64,000 nt of DNA from Mesorhizobium sp. STM 4661 (GCF_000359125.1 NZ_CAAF010000030.1:62001-126000), one strand, 5' to 3'. Positions 37,969-46,772 are shown, numbered from the stretch's first letter. Translations and numbers: made by a program. The notes: generated by a model not told the origin, from the sequence alone.

Positions 37969-39120
37969 ATGTCCGTGGCGCAACCAGCAAACGTCAACGT
38001 CACCAACAAGAAGGCGGCGCTGAAGGGCCTCTACGACGCCCTCTACGAAAAGAACATGTTTCCGTTCTGGGCGACATCGGAAGGCGTCGATCACGACGAG
38101 ATCAAGCAGCTCATGGCGACGTCGAAGGCGGTTCCCTTCGTCTGGTCCTATGCCGACATCGAGCCGCTGCTGCAGCGGGCCGCGGAACTGGTGACCATGG
38201 ACGACAGCGAGCGCCGGTCGCTGATCCTGGTCAATCCGGGTCTGGCGCCCAAGCGCGCCTCGGTCAGCACGATGTACACCGCCTACCGCCTGAATGATCC
38301 CGACGAGATCATGCCGCCGCACAAGCATTCGCCGAGCGCCATTCGTTTTGGCCTGACCGGCAAGGGCAACTTCACCGGCGTCGAGGGCGAGGATGTGGTT
38401 TTCGGTCCTGGCGACATGGTGCTGACGCCCAACGACGCCTGGCACAATCACGGCACGGTCGGTGGCGAGCAGGCGGTCAACCTTTCGGTTCTCGACCTGC
38501 CGCTGGTCGAGACGCTGCACGCCGTGCATTTCGACCACAAATACACCGAGATGGTCGACGGCAAGGAAGTCGAGAAGAAGGTCCAGACGGCGCGCTTCCC
38601 GAGCGATTATTCGCAGCGGATCTATGGCGAGGGCGGCCTGATGCCGCGCTTCGTCGACCACAAGCGTGGCGGCGGCCTGTCGTCGCCGATGTATGTCTAT
38701 CGCTGGGAGAAGATGGAAGCGATCCTCGACGCCCACAAGGATTGGGACGGCGATCCGCATGAAGGCATCGTCATCGACTATGTCGACCCCACCACTGGCG
38801 GTCCGGTCTTCCACACGATCAACTTCTACGTCCAGATGTTGCGGCCGGGCGAGAAGACGCTGCCGCAGCGCGAGACGGCCAGCCTGCTGTTGGCGCCGTT
38901 CCGCGGCAATGGCCATTCGGTCATCGACGGCAAGCGCTACGACTGGAACCAGTTCGACACGATCGCCATTCCGGGCGGTTCGTGGGTCGAGCATGTCAAT
39001 GGCTCCTCGAGCGAACCGGTCATCTTCTTCGGTGCGACCGATGCGCCGACCCAGAAGGCGCTGCTCCTCTACAAGCGCTGGGGCCGCGACCAGGCTGGCG
39101 ATCTGCTCCGTATCGCCTGA
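37969..39120 (+). CDS. Gentisate/salicylate-type cupin ring-cleaving dioxygenase
   Basis: Protein of 383 residues related to gentisate 1,2-dioxygenase: VWSYADIEPLLQRAAELV, LVNPGLAPKRASVS, then the first cupin with PPHKHSPSAIRF and DAWHNHG. Probable Fe(II) ligands are His118, His120 and His159 or His161. A second cupin-like half follows. Such enzymes open an aromatic ring between a carboxyl-bearing and a hydroxyl-bearing carbon; some members act on salicylate, which has a single hydroxyl. ATG at 37969 is preferred over GTG at 37960 because of ribosome-site spacing. In this B6 island the substrate could be a hydroxypyridine carboxylate; that is inference. Confidence 0.8.
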   Translation: MSVAQPANVNVTNKKAALKGLYDALYEKNMFPFWATSEGVDHDEIKQLMATSKAVPFVWSYADIEPLLQRAAELVTMDDSERRSLILVNPGLAPKRASVSTMYTAYRLNDPDEIMPPHKHSPSAIRFGLTGKGNFTGVEGEDVVFGPGDMVLTPNDAWHNHGTVGGEQAVNLSVLDLPLVETLHAVHFDHKYTEMVDGKEVEKKVQTARFPSDYSQRIYGEGGLMPRFVDHKRGGGLSSPMYVYRWEKMEAILDAHKDWDGDPHEGIVIDYVDPTTGGPVFHTINFYVQMLRPGEKTLPQRETASLLLAPFRGNGHSVIDGKRYDWNQFDTIAIPGGSWVEHVNGSSSEPVIFFGATDAPTQKALLLYKRWGRDQAGDLLRIA

Positions 39121-39199
39121 CCTTGCAGCGAAAAATGTCCGTGCCGCTTTATCGCGGCGCGGACACCGAAAAACGTTTCAGCAGCAAGGGCGTAAGCAT

Positions 39200-40327
39200 T
39201 TGGTTTCGGCGTTCAACACCAAGCAGATCGGCCATGTCGATTGTCCGGGCGGCGGTCAGGTCTGGGTCGACGGCAACATCCTCTATATCGGCCACATGCG
39301 CCCGCCTAGCGGCACGACGCTGGTCGACATTTCAGATCCGCGCAATCCGACGAAGATCGCGACGATCGATGTTCCGCCGGGCTGGCACTCACACAAGGTG
39401 CGCGCCCAGGACGGCCTGATGATCATCAACCACGAGCGCTTCGGCAATGCAGGTCCGGCCGATTTCGGTGGCGGCCTGGCGCTCTACGACACGACACGAC
39501 CGGCAGAGCCGAAACTCATCTCGAAATGGACAACCGGCGGCCATGGCGTACATCGCTATGATTATGACGGCCGCTACGCCTATATCTCGCCAACCGCTGA
39601 CGGCTATGTCGGCAACATCGTGATGATCCTCGATCTGATCGATCCGGTTAACCCGATTGAAGTCGGGCGCTGGTGGATACCGGGCCAGTGGACCGGCGGC
39701 GGCGAAGAGTACCCGTGGCATGACTACGTCACGCCGCGCTGCCACCATCCGCTGCGCATGGGCGACCGGCTCTATGTCAGCTACTGGCATCATGGCCTGT
39801 TCATCCTCGACATTTCGGACATTTCGAAGCCGAAGCTTGTCTCGCACGTCAATTCGAGCCCGAGCTTTCCGCATCCCACCCACACATGCCTGCCGATCCC
39901 GCAGCCGCTCAAGGGTCGCAACATCATGGTGGTGGCGGACGAGGATGTCGCAAAGCTTCGACCTTCGGCGCCAGCCTTCACCTGGATCTACGACATCACC
40001 GACGAGACGAACCCGCTGCCGATCTCGACCTTCCAGGTGCCAGGCCTCGACCCGGACGGCGCACCGCAACCGCCGATGACGGGCTGCCATCAGCCTTCCG
40101 AGCGGTTCAAGGGCACCATCATTCCCTTTGCGTGGTTCGCGCAGGGGCTGCGGCTGGTCGACATCGCCGACCCGTTCGCCCCCAAGGAGGTCGGCCATTT
40201 CATGCCCGATGCGCCGGAGGGCGCCGAGCGTTCGTCTTCCAACGACGTCACCATCGACGACCGTGGCATCGTCTACTTGATCGACCGCATCCGCGGCGTC
40301 GACATCATCGAAACCAGCGTACTCTAG
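39200..40327 (+). CDS. LVIVD-repeat beta-propeller protein
   Basis: Protein of about 375 residues. Six or seven repeats of the form L-x-x-x-D-I-x-D-P-x-x-P-x-x-I are visible, for example TTLVDISDPRNPTKIATI and LFILDISDISKPKLVSHV, which predict a seven-blade propeller. Many His residues (WHSHKV, GGHGVHRY, WHDYV, CHHP, YWHHG) could bind a metal. There is no signal peptide, so it is probably cytoplasmic. The start is a TTG at 39200 with AAGGGCG just upstream; this is the best but not certain choice. It lies in an apparent operon between the dioxygenase and ridA. Enzymatic function unknown; a hydrolase or isomerase of the ring-cleavage product is one idea. Confidence 0.75.
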   Translation: MVSAFNTKQIGHVDCPGGGQVWVDGNILYIGHMRPPSGTTLVDISDPRNPTKIATIDVPPGWHSHKVRAQDGLMIINHERFGNAGPADFGGGLALYDTTRPAEPKLISKWTTGGHGVHRYDYDGRYAYISPTADGYVGNIVMILDLIDPVNPIEVGRWWIPGQWTGGGEEYPWHDYVTPRCHHPLRMGDRLYVSYWHHGLFILDISDISKPKLVSHVNSSPSFPHPTHTCLPIPQPLKGRNIMVVADEDVAKLRPSAPAFTWIYDITDETNPLPISTFQVPGLDPDGAPQPPMTGCHQPSERFKGTIIPFAWFAQGLRLVDIADPFAPKEVGHFMPDAPEGAERSSSNDVTIDDRGIVYLIDRIRGVDIIETSVL

Positions 40328-40338
40328 GGGGGGATAGG

Positions 40339-40746
40339 TTGAGCGACAGCACGCGAAAATCCGCCAGCCACTACGCCATCGGCAACAAGAACCCGAATCT
40401 GCCGTTTCATCCGGCGGTCCGCGCGGGTGATTTCATATTCGTCTCCGGCCAGGTGCCGAAGGACGAGAACAACAACATGATAAGCGGCACGATCGAGGAA
40501 GAGACGCTGGCCACGCTGAAGACCATAGCGCGCGTCATCGCGGATGAGGGCGCGACGCTGTCCGATGTCGTGCGGATCACAACCTATCTCGAGGATACGC
40601 GCGACTTTGGCCGCTACAACAAGGCGTTCCTCGAGGGGATCGGCGACGCGGTGCTGGCGCGCACGACCGTCGAGGCAAAGGCGGTCATCAACACCAAGAT
40701 CGAAATGGACGCCATCGTCTACAAGCCGTTGCCGGCGGGCAAGTAG
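40339..40746 (+). CDS. RidA-family (YjgF/YER057c/UK114) enamine/imine deaminase-like protein
   Basis: Protein of 135 residues, typical for the family. The barrel blocks are clear: AVRAGDFIFVSGQVPKDE, LSDVVRITTYLEDTRDF, and the C-terminal ARTTVEAKAVINTKIEMDAI. The Arg of ARTTVEA matches the residue that binds the substrate carboxylate in active RidA enzymes. The start is a TTG at 40339 behind a strong GGGGGGGATAGG stretch. RidA proteins hydrolyse reactive enamines or imines to keto acids and ammonia, which would suit a pathway that opens a nitrogen-containing ring. Confidence 0.87.
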   Translation: MSDSTRKSASHYAIGNKNPNLPFHPAVRAGDFIFVSGQVPKDENNNMISGTIEEETLATLKTIARVIADEGATLSDVVRITTYLEDTRDFGRYNKAFLEGIGDAVLARTTVEAKAVINTKIEMDAIVYKPLPAGK

Positions 40747-40771
40747 GCCACGACACAATCGAGGAGACGAC

Positions 40772-41392
40772 ATGTACAAGCTCTTAGGCCGCCAGACATC
40801 TGGCAACGTTCAAAAGGTGCTCTTCATGCTCGAGGAGCTTGGCGCCTCGTACAAGCGTGAGGACTACGGCCGCCAGTTCGAGAACACCCAGACGGCCGAG
40901 TACAAGGCGCTCAATCCGACGTCGAAAGTCCCGACGCTGGTCGACGGCAACACAGTGATCTGGGAGTCCAACACAATCCTGCGCTATCTGGCGGCATCCG
41001 GCGCCGAGCAGTTGAATGGCGCCACGCCGGCGGAAAGGACCGAGGTCGAGCGTTGGATGGATTTCCTGCTGGCTGCCGTCAATCCCGGCTATCTGGCTGC
41101 TTTCAAAGGCGCCAAGCTGACGCCCGAGGAACAGACCGCCGAATACAAGGAACAGGTGAAGGATCTAGTCGCACAGCTCAAGATCGTCGATGGGCATCTG
41201 GCCGGCAAGGATTTCCTGGCGCTGGGCAAGCTGACCATCGCCGACATCGCCTGCGCGCCGATCCTGAAGCGCTGCGTCGACTTCAAGATCGACCGGCCTT
41301 CTCTGCCCGATCTCGAGCGCTGGGTGGCCGCGGTAGCGGCTCGCCCGGCCTTCAAGGCGGCGACCGCCGCCGCCCCGGCAAAGGCCGCATAA
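40772..41392 (+). CDS. Glutathione S-transferase-family protein
   Basis: Protein of 206 residues. The N-terminal thioredoxin-like half has GRQTSGNVQKVLFMLEELG and the cis-Pro block NPTSKVPTLVDG, followed by ESNTILRYLA; the helical C-terminal half has LTIADIACAPILKR. GAGGAGA precedes the ATG. GST-like isomerases act on maleylpyruvate after gentisate cleavage, so beside a gentisate-type dioxygenase a cis-trans isomerase role is plausible. The next gene starts directly after its TAA (TAAATG). Confidence 0.87.
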   Translation: MYKLLGRQTSGNVQKVLFMLEELGASYKREDYGRQFENTQTAEYKALNPTSKVPTLVDGNTVIWESNTILRYLAASGAEQLNGATPAERTEVERWMDFLLAAVNPGYLAAFKGAKLTPEEQTAEYKEQVKDLVAQLKIVDGHLAGKDFLALGKLTIADIACAPILKRCVDFKIDRPSLPDLERWVAAVAARPAFKAATAAAPAKAA

Positions 41393-42322
41393 ATGATCAA
41401 GCGCGCCGCCCTCATCGGTCTGGGAACGATGGGCCCGGGCATCGCCGCGCGGCTTTCGCGCAGTGGGCTCGATGTCGCGGCGCATGATGTTTCAGAAACC
41501 GCGGTCGAACGCGCCCGCGGCATGCTCGATATGGCCGGCGGGGTTCTGGATCGTCTCGATATCAAGGCGCCTCCGTCGGGGCCAGGCGCTGTGCGCTTCG
41601 TGGGCACCATCGCCGAGGCCGTCGATGGTGCGGAGCTGGTGATCGAGAATGTGCCTGAGAACATCGACATCAAGGCCGAAACCTATCGCGCCATCGACCC
41701 GCTGATCGCCTCCTCGGTCATCGTCGCCTCCGACACGTCCGGCATCCCGATCACCAAGCTGCAGGCCCATATCTCCCATCCTGAACGGATGGTCGGCATG
41801 CACTGGTCGAACCCGCCGCATATCATTCCGATGATCGAGGTGATCGGCGGCGAGAAGACCGCCCCGCAAACCGTGGCAACGATCCGCGACCTGATCCGCT
41901 CGATCGGCCTGTTGCCGGTGGTGGTGAAGAAGGACGTCCCGGGCTTCGTCGAAAACCGCGTGCTCTACGCGCTGCTGCGCGAGGCGGTCGACCTGGTCGA
42001 GCGCGGCGTCATCGAACCGGAGGATCTCGACACCTGCGTTTCATGGGGCATCGGCTACAAGATCGCCGTCATAGGGCCGATGGCGCTGCTCGATATGGCG
42101 GGCCTCGATATCTACAAATCCGTCTCGTCGTTCCTGAACGCCGACCTTTCCAATCGGGGTGACGTCGCCCCGATCGTGCTGGAAAAGACGGGCGCGTCGA
42201 AATTCGGCATCAAGTCGGGCGAGGGCATGTTCTCCTACACAGCCGAGCAGATAAAGGCGCTGCAAGGCGAACGGGCGCGCAAGCTCGTCGCGGTGCGCCG
42301 CATCCTCGAAGGCCGGGAGTAG
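41393..42322 (+). CDS. 3-hydroxyacyl-CoA dehydrogenase-family protein, likely FHMPC dehydrogenase
   Basis: Protein of 309 residues. NAD-binding Rossmann motif GLGTMGPGIAARL at about 9-21, then VIENVPENIDIK, HWSNPPHIIPMIEVIGG and KKDVPGFVENRVLYALLREA, the pattern of 3-hydroxyacyl-CoA dehydrogenases. From memory it closely resembles M. loti 5-formyl-3-hydroxy-2-methylpyridine-4-carboxylate (FHMPC) dehydrogenase, a member of this family in the B6 pathway that oxidises the 5-formyl group to give HMPDC. No alignment was run. Its place in a row of B6 genes supports this over a fatty-acid role. Confidence 0.83.
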   Translation: MIKRAALIGLGTMGPGIAARLSRSGLDVAAHDVSETAVERARGMLDMAGGVLDRLDIKAPPSGPGAVRFVGTIAEAVDGAELVIENVPENIDIKAETYRAIDPLIASSVIVASDTSGIPITKLQAHISHPERMVGMHWSNPPHIIPMIEVIGGEKTAPQTVATIRDLIRSIGLLPVVVKKDVPGFVENRVLYALLREAVDLVERGVIEPEDLDTCVSWGIGYKIAVIGPMALLDMAGLDIYKSVSSFLNADLSNRGDVAPIVLEKTGASKFGIKSGEGMFSYTAEQIKALQGERARKLVAVRRILEGRE

Positions 42323-42437
42323 GCAATGGCACAAGGCGCGCGCAGCCGGGTTGGGGAGTTCTGCCGGTCAGCCGCTTGCGCGCACGGCGCCGAGGTCGTC
42401 GCCATCACAGTCAAGACGGCATGTGCGCGGGTAACGA

Positions 42438-43301
42438 ATGCGCGTGGGGCAACAAGCCATGCAGGTTGAAACCATCCGGCCAGCCGGTGGCAGACCGGCC
42501 CACATCCGCCACGATGACCTCATCTCCGCCCAGGGCGTTTCGGTCGTCATGGGCGCGGATCAGAACCGGCAGCTGATCCTCAGGGACATCGACCTTTCTG
42601 TTCCCAAAGGGTCGTTCGTTTCCCTGATCGGCCCTTCAGGCTGTGGCAAGAGTACTTTGCTCAAAGTGCTGGCCGGGCTGGTGCGTCCAAGCAGCGGCAG
42701 CGTTTCGATCGCGGGCCTTTCGCCAGGCGAAGCAGCGCGCAAACGGATGATCGGTCTCGTCTTTCAGGACGCCAATCTGCTGCCGTGGAAAAATGCCGTC
42801 GACAACGCCTCGATGCTGCTGAGTATCGCCGACAGGTCGATGTCGCGCTCGGCGTTGCGAGCGCGTGGACAGGAGATGCTGGACCTGGTGGGACTGGGCG
42901 ACGCCGCCCACAAGCGCCCAAACGAATTGTCCGGCGGCATGCGTCAGCGGGTCGCCATCGCCCGGGCCCTGGCGCTCGATCCGGCGGTCCTGCTGATGGA
43001 CGAGCCGTTTGGCGCGCTTGACGCGATCACCCGCGATCAGATGGGCCAGTCGCTGCTCGAGATCTGGCAGAGGACCGGCAAGACGATTGTCCTGGTGACG
43101 CATTCCATCGACGAAGCCATTCACCTGTCCCGCCAGGTTCATGTGCTGGGAATCAATCCGGGACGCATCACGCAGAGCCTGGATATTTCGCTGCCCTATC
43201 CGCGCGACGCTTCCGTGGCCGAAGTCCCCGAATTTGTCAGGCTGGTGCTTCAGCTTCGGGGGATGCTGCGCTCCAGCCATCAGCCGGGAGGCGTGTCTTG
43301 A
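42438..43301 (+). CDS. ABC transporter ATPase, NitT/TauT (SsuB/ThiZ) type
   Basis: Protein of 287 residues with Walker [10 protein letters not shown] at 65-73, signature [15 protein letters not shown], Walker [13 protein letters not shown] and switch His in [10 protein letters not shown]. It powers the importer formed with the next two genes. The ATG at 42438 or at 42459 could be the start; neither ribosome site is decisive. The 115 bases before it hold no recognised gene. The stop overlaps the permease start (TTGA). Confidence 0.92.
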   Translation: MRVGQQAMQVETIRPAGGRPAHIRHDDLISAQGVSVVMGADQNRQLILRDIDLSVPKGSFVSLIGPSGCGKSTLLKVLAGLVRPSSGSVSIAGLSPGEAARKRMIGLVFQDANLLPWKNAVDNASMLLSIADRSMSRSALRARGQEMLDLVGLGDAAHKRPNELSGGMRQRVAIARALALDPAVLLMDEPFGALDAITRDQMGQSLLEIWQRTGKTIVLVTHSIDEAIHLSRQVHVLGINPGRITQSLDISLPYPRDASVAEVPEFVRLVLQLRGMLRSSHQPGGVS

Positions 43302-44113
43302 GCAAACAACCCGTCGTCGATATCTCGCCGCCGCAGCCGGCTTCCGGCTGGAGCGCTGCGACAAGCAGCTGGCTGCCGGCGGTCATCCTTCTGCTGGTGA
43401 CGATCGTGTTGTGGGAAGCCGCCGTGCGGATATTCTCCATATCCTCCTTTATCGTTCCCGCCCCTTCCGAGATTGCACGATCCCTGGTCGCGCAATGGGA
43501 CACGCTCGCGCAGGCGACGATGATCACGGCAGGCGAAATCCTGTTTGGCTTTCTTGTCTCGGTCATGGTCGGCATTGCGCTGGCTCTCGTCATTGTGCGC
43601 TTCGACTGGCTGGGGCGCGCCCTCTATCCGCTCGTGGTGCTGTTCCAGAATGTCCCGAAGGTCGCGCTTGCCCCGATCTTCATCCTCTGGTTCGGCTATG
43701 GGCTCGCACCCAAGATCGGCTTGATCCTGGTCATCGCCTTCTTCCCGGTGACGCTGTCGATGCTGGCGGGGATGCAGTCGGTCGACCGCTCGCTTCTGGC
43801 GCTGATGAATTCGGTTGGCGCCAGCCCGACCCAGATCCTGTTCAGGATCCGTGTTCCCCACTCGCTGCCGAGCCTCATGGCCGGGACCAAGATAGCCGCG
43901 ACCCTGAGCGTCATCGGCGCCATCGTCGGCGAATTCGCCGGAGCCTCGGACGGACTCGGCTACGTTATCCAGTTCGCCTCGACCCAGCTCGACACAGCCC
44001 TGGTCTTCGCGGCGCTCCTGCTCGTTTCCGTGCTTGGCATCGCCTTCTACTACGCAGCCGAAATTCTCGAACGCCTCGTGGTGCCATGGGCGCCGAAATT
44101 CAGCCATGCCTAG
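43298..44113 (+). CDS. ABC transporter permease, NitT/TauT type
   Basis: Protein of 271 residues with about six hydrophobic segments. The EAA-type loop for contact with the ATPase lies near residue 170-190 (ALMNSVGASPTQILFRIRVP). The FIVPAPSEIARSL block near the N-terminus is typical of SsuC/TauC-like permeases. The start is a TTG at 43298 overlapping the TGA of the ATPase gene. Confidence 0.92.
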   Translation: MSKQPVVDISPPQPASGWSAATSSWLPAVILLLVTIVLWEAAVRIFSISSFIVPAPSEIARSLVAQWDTLAQATMITAGEILFGFLVSVMVGIALALVIVRFDWLGRALYPLVVLFQNVPKVALAPIFILWFGYGLAPKIGLILVIAFFPVTLSMLAGMQSVDRSLLALMNSVGASPTQILFRIRVPHSLPSLMAGTKIAATLSVIGAIVGEFAGASDGLGYVIQFASTQLDTALVFAALLLVSVLGIAFYYAAEILERLVVPWAPKFSHA

Positions 44114-44152
44114 GCTTTCTCGAACAACCAAGGTCAAAGAAGGGAACAAACA

Positions 44153-45160
44153 ATGCTGAGACGCTCTCTTATCAAGGCAGCCGCCTTTGCCGCGTTTGTC
44201 GGCGCGCTTGGCCCGAACGCGGCTGAGGCTGCGGACAAGGTCAACGTCCAGCTCGACTGGGTGGTGCGCGGCAATCACGCCATGTTCTTTGTCGGCAAGG
44301 AAAAGGGCTTTTTCGCCAAGAACGACATCGACGTCGCCGAGATCCGCAAGGGCTCCGGCTCGCCCGACGCAATGCGCTTCGTCGGCAACGGTACTGCTGA
44401 ATTCGGGTTCGGCGATCTTCCCACGCTTGCCGTGGCAAGGTCCCAGAATGTTCCCGTCGTGGCGCTGGCGGCGGTCAACCAGCAGTCGCCACTGGGGATT
44501 ATCTCGCTCGCCAAGACGGTCAAGCTCACCAAGCCGTCCGACCTCAAGGGCTTGACCATCGGCATCCATCCGGCCGGCTCCACTTACATCTTCTTCAGGG
44601 GCTTCCTGGCTGCCAACGGCTTGAGCGAGAAGGATATGACGCTCAACAGCGTCTCGCCGCCCTACGAAAGCTACCTGCTGCTCGGGCGTGTGCAGACGGT
44701 GGCCGGCTATCTCGATGCGGAGGTTCCCGAACTTGAAGCCAAGGCCGGCGGCCCGGGTTCGCTAAGCATCATGCTCGGTGCCGACCACGGCTGGAAAGCC
44801 TATGGCTCGGGGCTGTTCACGTCCGAGGAGATGATCAAGGACAAGCCCGATGTCGTGCGCCGCTTCGTGAAGGCCTACAGGGAAGCGTTCGACTATGTCG
44901 CTGCCCATCCCGAAGAAGCCGCCGAGATCACGGCCAAAACCGTTCCAGGCTATGCGGAAAAGAAGGATGTCCTGCTGGCCCAGCTCAAGGCCGACATTGC
45001 CTCGACGTTCAACAGCCCGGCGACGAAGGAGCACGGCCTCGGCTGGATGACCAAGGCGCAGTGGGACGAAACCTTGAAAACCCTTCTGGACCAGGGGGTG
45101 CTCAAGTCGGCGCTGCCTGCCGATGAGGTGTTTACCGACAAATTCCTGGCGGCAAAGTGA
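44153..45160 (+). CDS. ABC transporter substrate-binding protein, NMT1/ThiY-like
   Basis: Protein of 335 residues with a signal peptide: MLRRSLIKAAAFAAFVGALG and a probable cut after AEA at residue 26. The mature protein has the NMT1/THI5-like pattern: VNVQLDWVVRGNHAMFFVGKEKG, GSPDAMRFVGNGTAEFGFGD and GIHPAGSTYIFF. This family binds small pyrimidines, aromatic acids, nitrate or sulfonates. In a B6 degradation island a pyridine such as 4-pyridoxate is a reasonable guess for the ligand, not shown by sequence. It converges with the small gene at 45200. Confidence 0.9.
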   Translation: MLRRSLIKAAAFAAFVGALGPNAAEAADKVNVQLDWVVRGNHAMFFVGKEKGFFAKNDIDVAEIRKGSGSPDAMRFVGNGTAEFGFGDLPTLAVARSQNVPVVALAAVNQQSPLGIISLAKTVKLTKPSDLKGLTIGIHPAGSTYIFFRGFLAANGLSEKDMTLNSVSPPYESYLLLGRVQTVAGYLDAEVPELEAKAGGPGSLSIMLGADHGWKAYGSGLFTSEEMIKDKPDVVRRFVKAYREAFDYVAAHPEEAAEITAKTVPGYAEKKDVLLAQLKADIASTFNSPATKEHGLGWMTKAQWDETLKTLLDQGVLKSALPADEVFTDKFLAAK

Positions 45161-45199
45161 AGGTCGGGGGCGGTGTCCGAGTTGGCAAAAGCTGAGCGT

Positions 45200-45625
45200 C
45201 TACCGACAGACCAGACGGTCCTGCGCCACATCGCAGGTGACGGCCCGCTCGCCTTTCACCGCCTCGGTTCGGTCGAGCGCGATTTGCACGCGCGTGGCGT
45301 ATGCATGGCCGGCCAGACCGCACCACAGCCGCTCGACGGGCAGGTTTTCGCGCTTGTCGTTGAGGATCGCATACGTCCCGGTTTTTGGATCGAACCACAG
45401 CTCGACACGCGCGCTCTTGCCAGGCGCCGCGGTGGCGATCGCGGCCGAATACCAGTGGGCGAAGTCGGCGTTGCAGGAAAGCGCCTCGCGCCCGGCATTC
45501 GAAATCGTCAGCGGTACTGGATCGAGTCCTTCGGTGCCTGTCCGGACGGTGACGTGCCGCAACTCGACCGCGTTGGCGAACGACGTGAACGTCAGCAACA
45601 CCGGAAGGATATATCGAACTACCAC
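45200..45625 (-). CDS. Small secreted protein of unknown function
   Basis: Protein of 141 residues. A short signal peptide (VVRYILPVLLTFTSFANA, cut after residue 19) precedes a beta-rich mature part with a CNADFAHWYS motif, a VELWFDPKTGTYAILNDK block and WCGLAG; four Cys could form two disulfides. I place the start at GTG 45625, with GGAG and AGG upstream; the longer frame adds residues not like a signal. It is the only minus-strand gene between the two importers and may have been inserted there. I do not recognise a function; similar proteins occur in other rhizobia as far as I recall. Confidence 0.65.
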   Translation of the reverse strand: MVVRYILPVLLTFTSFANAVELRHVTVRTGTEGLDPVPLTISNAGREALSCNADFAHWYSAAIATAAPGKSARVELWFDPKTGTYAILNDKRENLPVERLWCGLAGHAYATRVQIALDRTEAVKGERAVTCDVAQDRLVCR

Positions 45626-45723
45626 TTTGCCTGAACTCCATATGTGATGATTCTGGCAGTATATCTCGCTTTTGCGCAATAACAATAAGAATATTTGTTG
45701 GTCAACCAAACAGAGAGGGTAAC
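45626..45723 (+). promoter_or_regulatory. Promoter region of the BMP transporter operon with TTGGT-CA-ACCAA box
   Basis: A/T-rich 98-base region between two divergent genes. TTGGTCAACCAA at 45698-45709 has 5-base arms with a 2-base spacer and contains the TCAACCAA core that also occurs at 35932, 35941 and 37707. GAGAGGG at 45713-45719 is the ribosome site of the next gene. The box lies so close to the start that binding there could block transcription or translation. Confidence 0.55.
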
Positions 45724-46752
45724 ATGTCTAGGTTTTTTAAGAGCAGCGTAAGCGCCTTGATGTTGAGCAGCTTCTTGCTGGGCAGCGCACTGGCGGCTGA
45801 AGTCAAGTCGATTGCCATCCTGACGCCGGAAGAAGGCACCGACTATGGCTGGAACCAGCAAGGTATCGACGCAGCCAAGGCGGCGGCGAAAGCGGCCGGT
45901 GTCGAGGTGGTCGTGGCCCAGGGCCTCGGCTATGGCGACGTGCGGCCGACATTGCGCGAACTGGCGTCCGACGGCGCCAGCCTGCTTATTGCGCACGCCA
46001 GCGGCTACAATACCGCGGCTCCCGAGATCGCCAAGGAACTCAAGGTGCCGGTGGCGATCGTCGATACGCCGACCGGTCTGGAGAAGGGCCTCGTCGCCGA
46101 CTACACGCTGAGCGGCCACCAGGGCGCCTACCTTGCCGGCCGCCTCGCCGCCAAGATGTCGCGCTCCAAGTCGGTCGGCATCGTCGTTTCGGGCGAGCCG
46201 CCCTCGTGGAACTCGCAGTCGGCAGCGTTCGCGCAGGGGGTGAAGGCCGAGAACCCGGACGTCAAGGTCACCTATGCCGTGATCGGACCCGCCGCTTACA
46301 GCGACGCAGCCGGCGGCAAGCGCGTCACCGAAAGCGTGATCGCGTCGGGCGCCGACATCATCTTCGGCCAGGGCAACGGTTCGAGCTTCGGGATGCTGCA
46401 GGCGGTCGAGACGACCAAGGCCGGCGACGGCGGCAAGGTCTATTTCATCGACGTCATCGGCGACAAGACGCCGATCGACAAAGGCTTCCTGCTTTCGTCG
46501 GTGGTCTGGAACATCGAGCCAGTCTATGCGGCGATGATCGCCGACCTGAAGGCCGACACGTTCGGCACCAAGAGCTACTCGATCGGCCTCAAGGACGATT
46601 CGGTCAAGCTTCTGAAGACCGCTGCGATCCCGGACAATGTCTGGACCGAGATCCAGGCGCTGCGTGAAGACGTCATTTCCGGCAAGATCCCGGTCGAGCC
46701 GGTCTATGATGCGGCAGCCGTCAGGGCGCTGATGACCAGCGTCGCCCAGTAG
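45724..46752 (+). CDS. BMP-family ABC transporter substrate-binding protein
   Basis: Protein of 342 residues with a signal peptide (MSRFFKSSVSALMLSSFLLG, probable cut after ALA at residue 24). The mature part has the Bmp/Med lipoprotein-family fold: ILTPEEGTDYGWNQQGIDAAKAAA, LLIAHASGYN, DYTLSGHQGAYLAGRLAAKM. There is no lipobox Cys. Relatives bind nucleosides or purines. The operon ends in B6-degrading enzymes, so pyridoxine, pyridoxal or pyridoxamine is a likely ligand (inference). Confidence 0.92.
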   Translation: MSRFFKSSVSALMLSSFLLGSALAAEVKSIAILTPEEGTDYGWNQQGIDAAKAAAKAAGVEVVVAQGLGYGDVRPTLRELASDGASLLIAHASGYNTAAPEIAKELKVPVAIVDTPTGLEKGLVADYTLSGHQGAYLAGRLAAKMSRSKSVGIVVSGEPPSWNSQSAAFAQGVKAENPDVKVTYAVIGPAAYSDAAGGKRVTESVIASGADIIFGQGNGSSFGMLQAVETTKAGDGGKVYFIDVIGDKTPIDKGFLLSSVVWNIEPVYAAMIADLKADTFGTKSYSIGLKDDSVKLLKTAAIPDNVWTEIQALREDVISGKIPVEPVYDAAAVRALMTSVAQ

Positions 46753-46772
46753 GGCGATCAAAACCGGCTACT

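Noticed and set aside
42326..42469. Small plus-strand frame before the NitT/TauT ATPase gene
   Set aside because: Only about 47 codons, no ribosome site of note and overlaps the ATPase start; no recognisable sequence.
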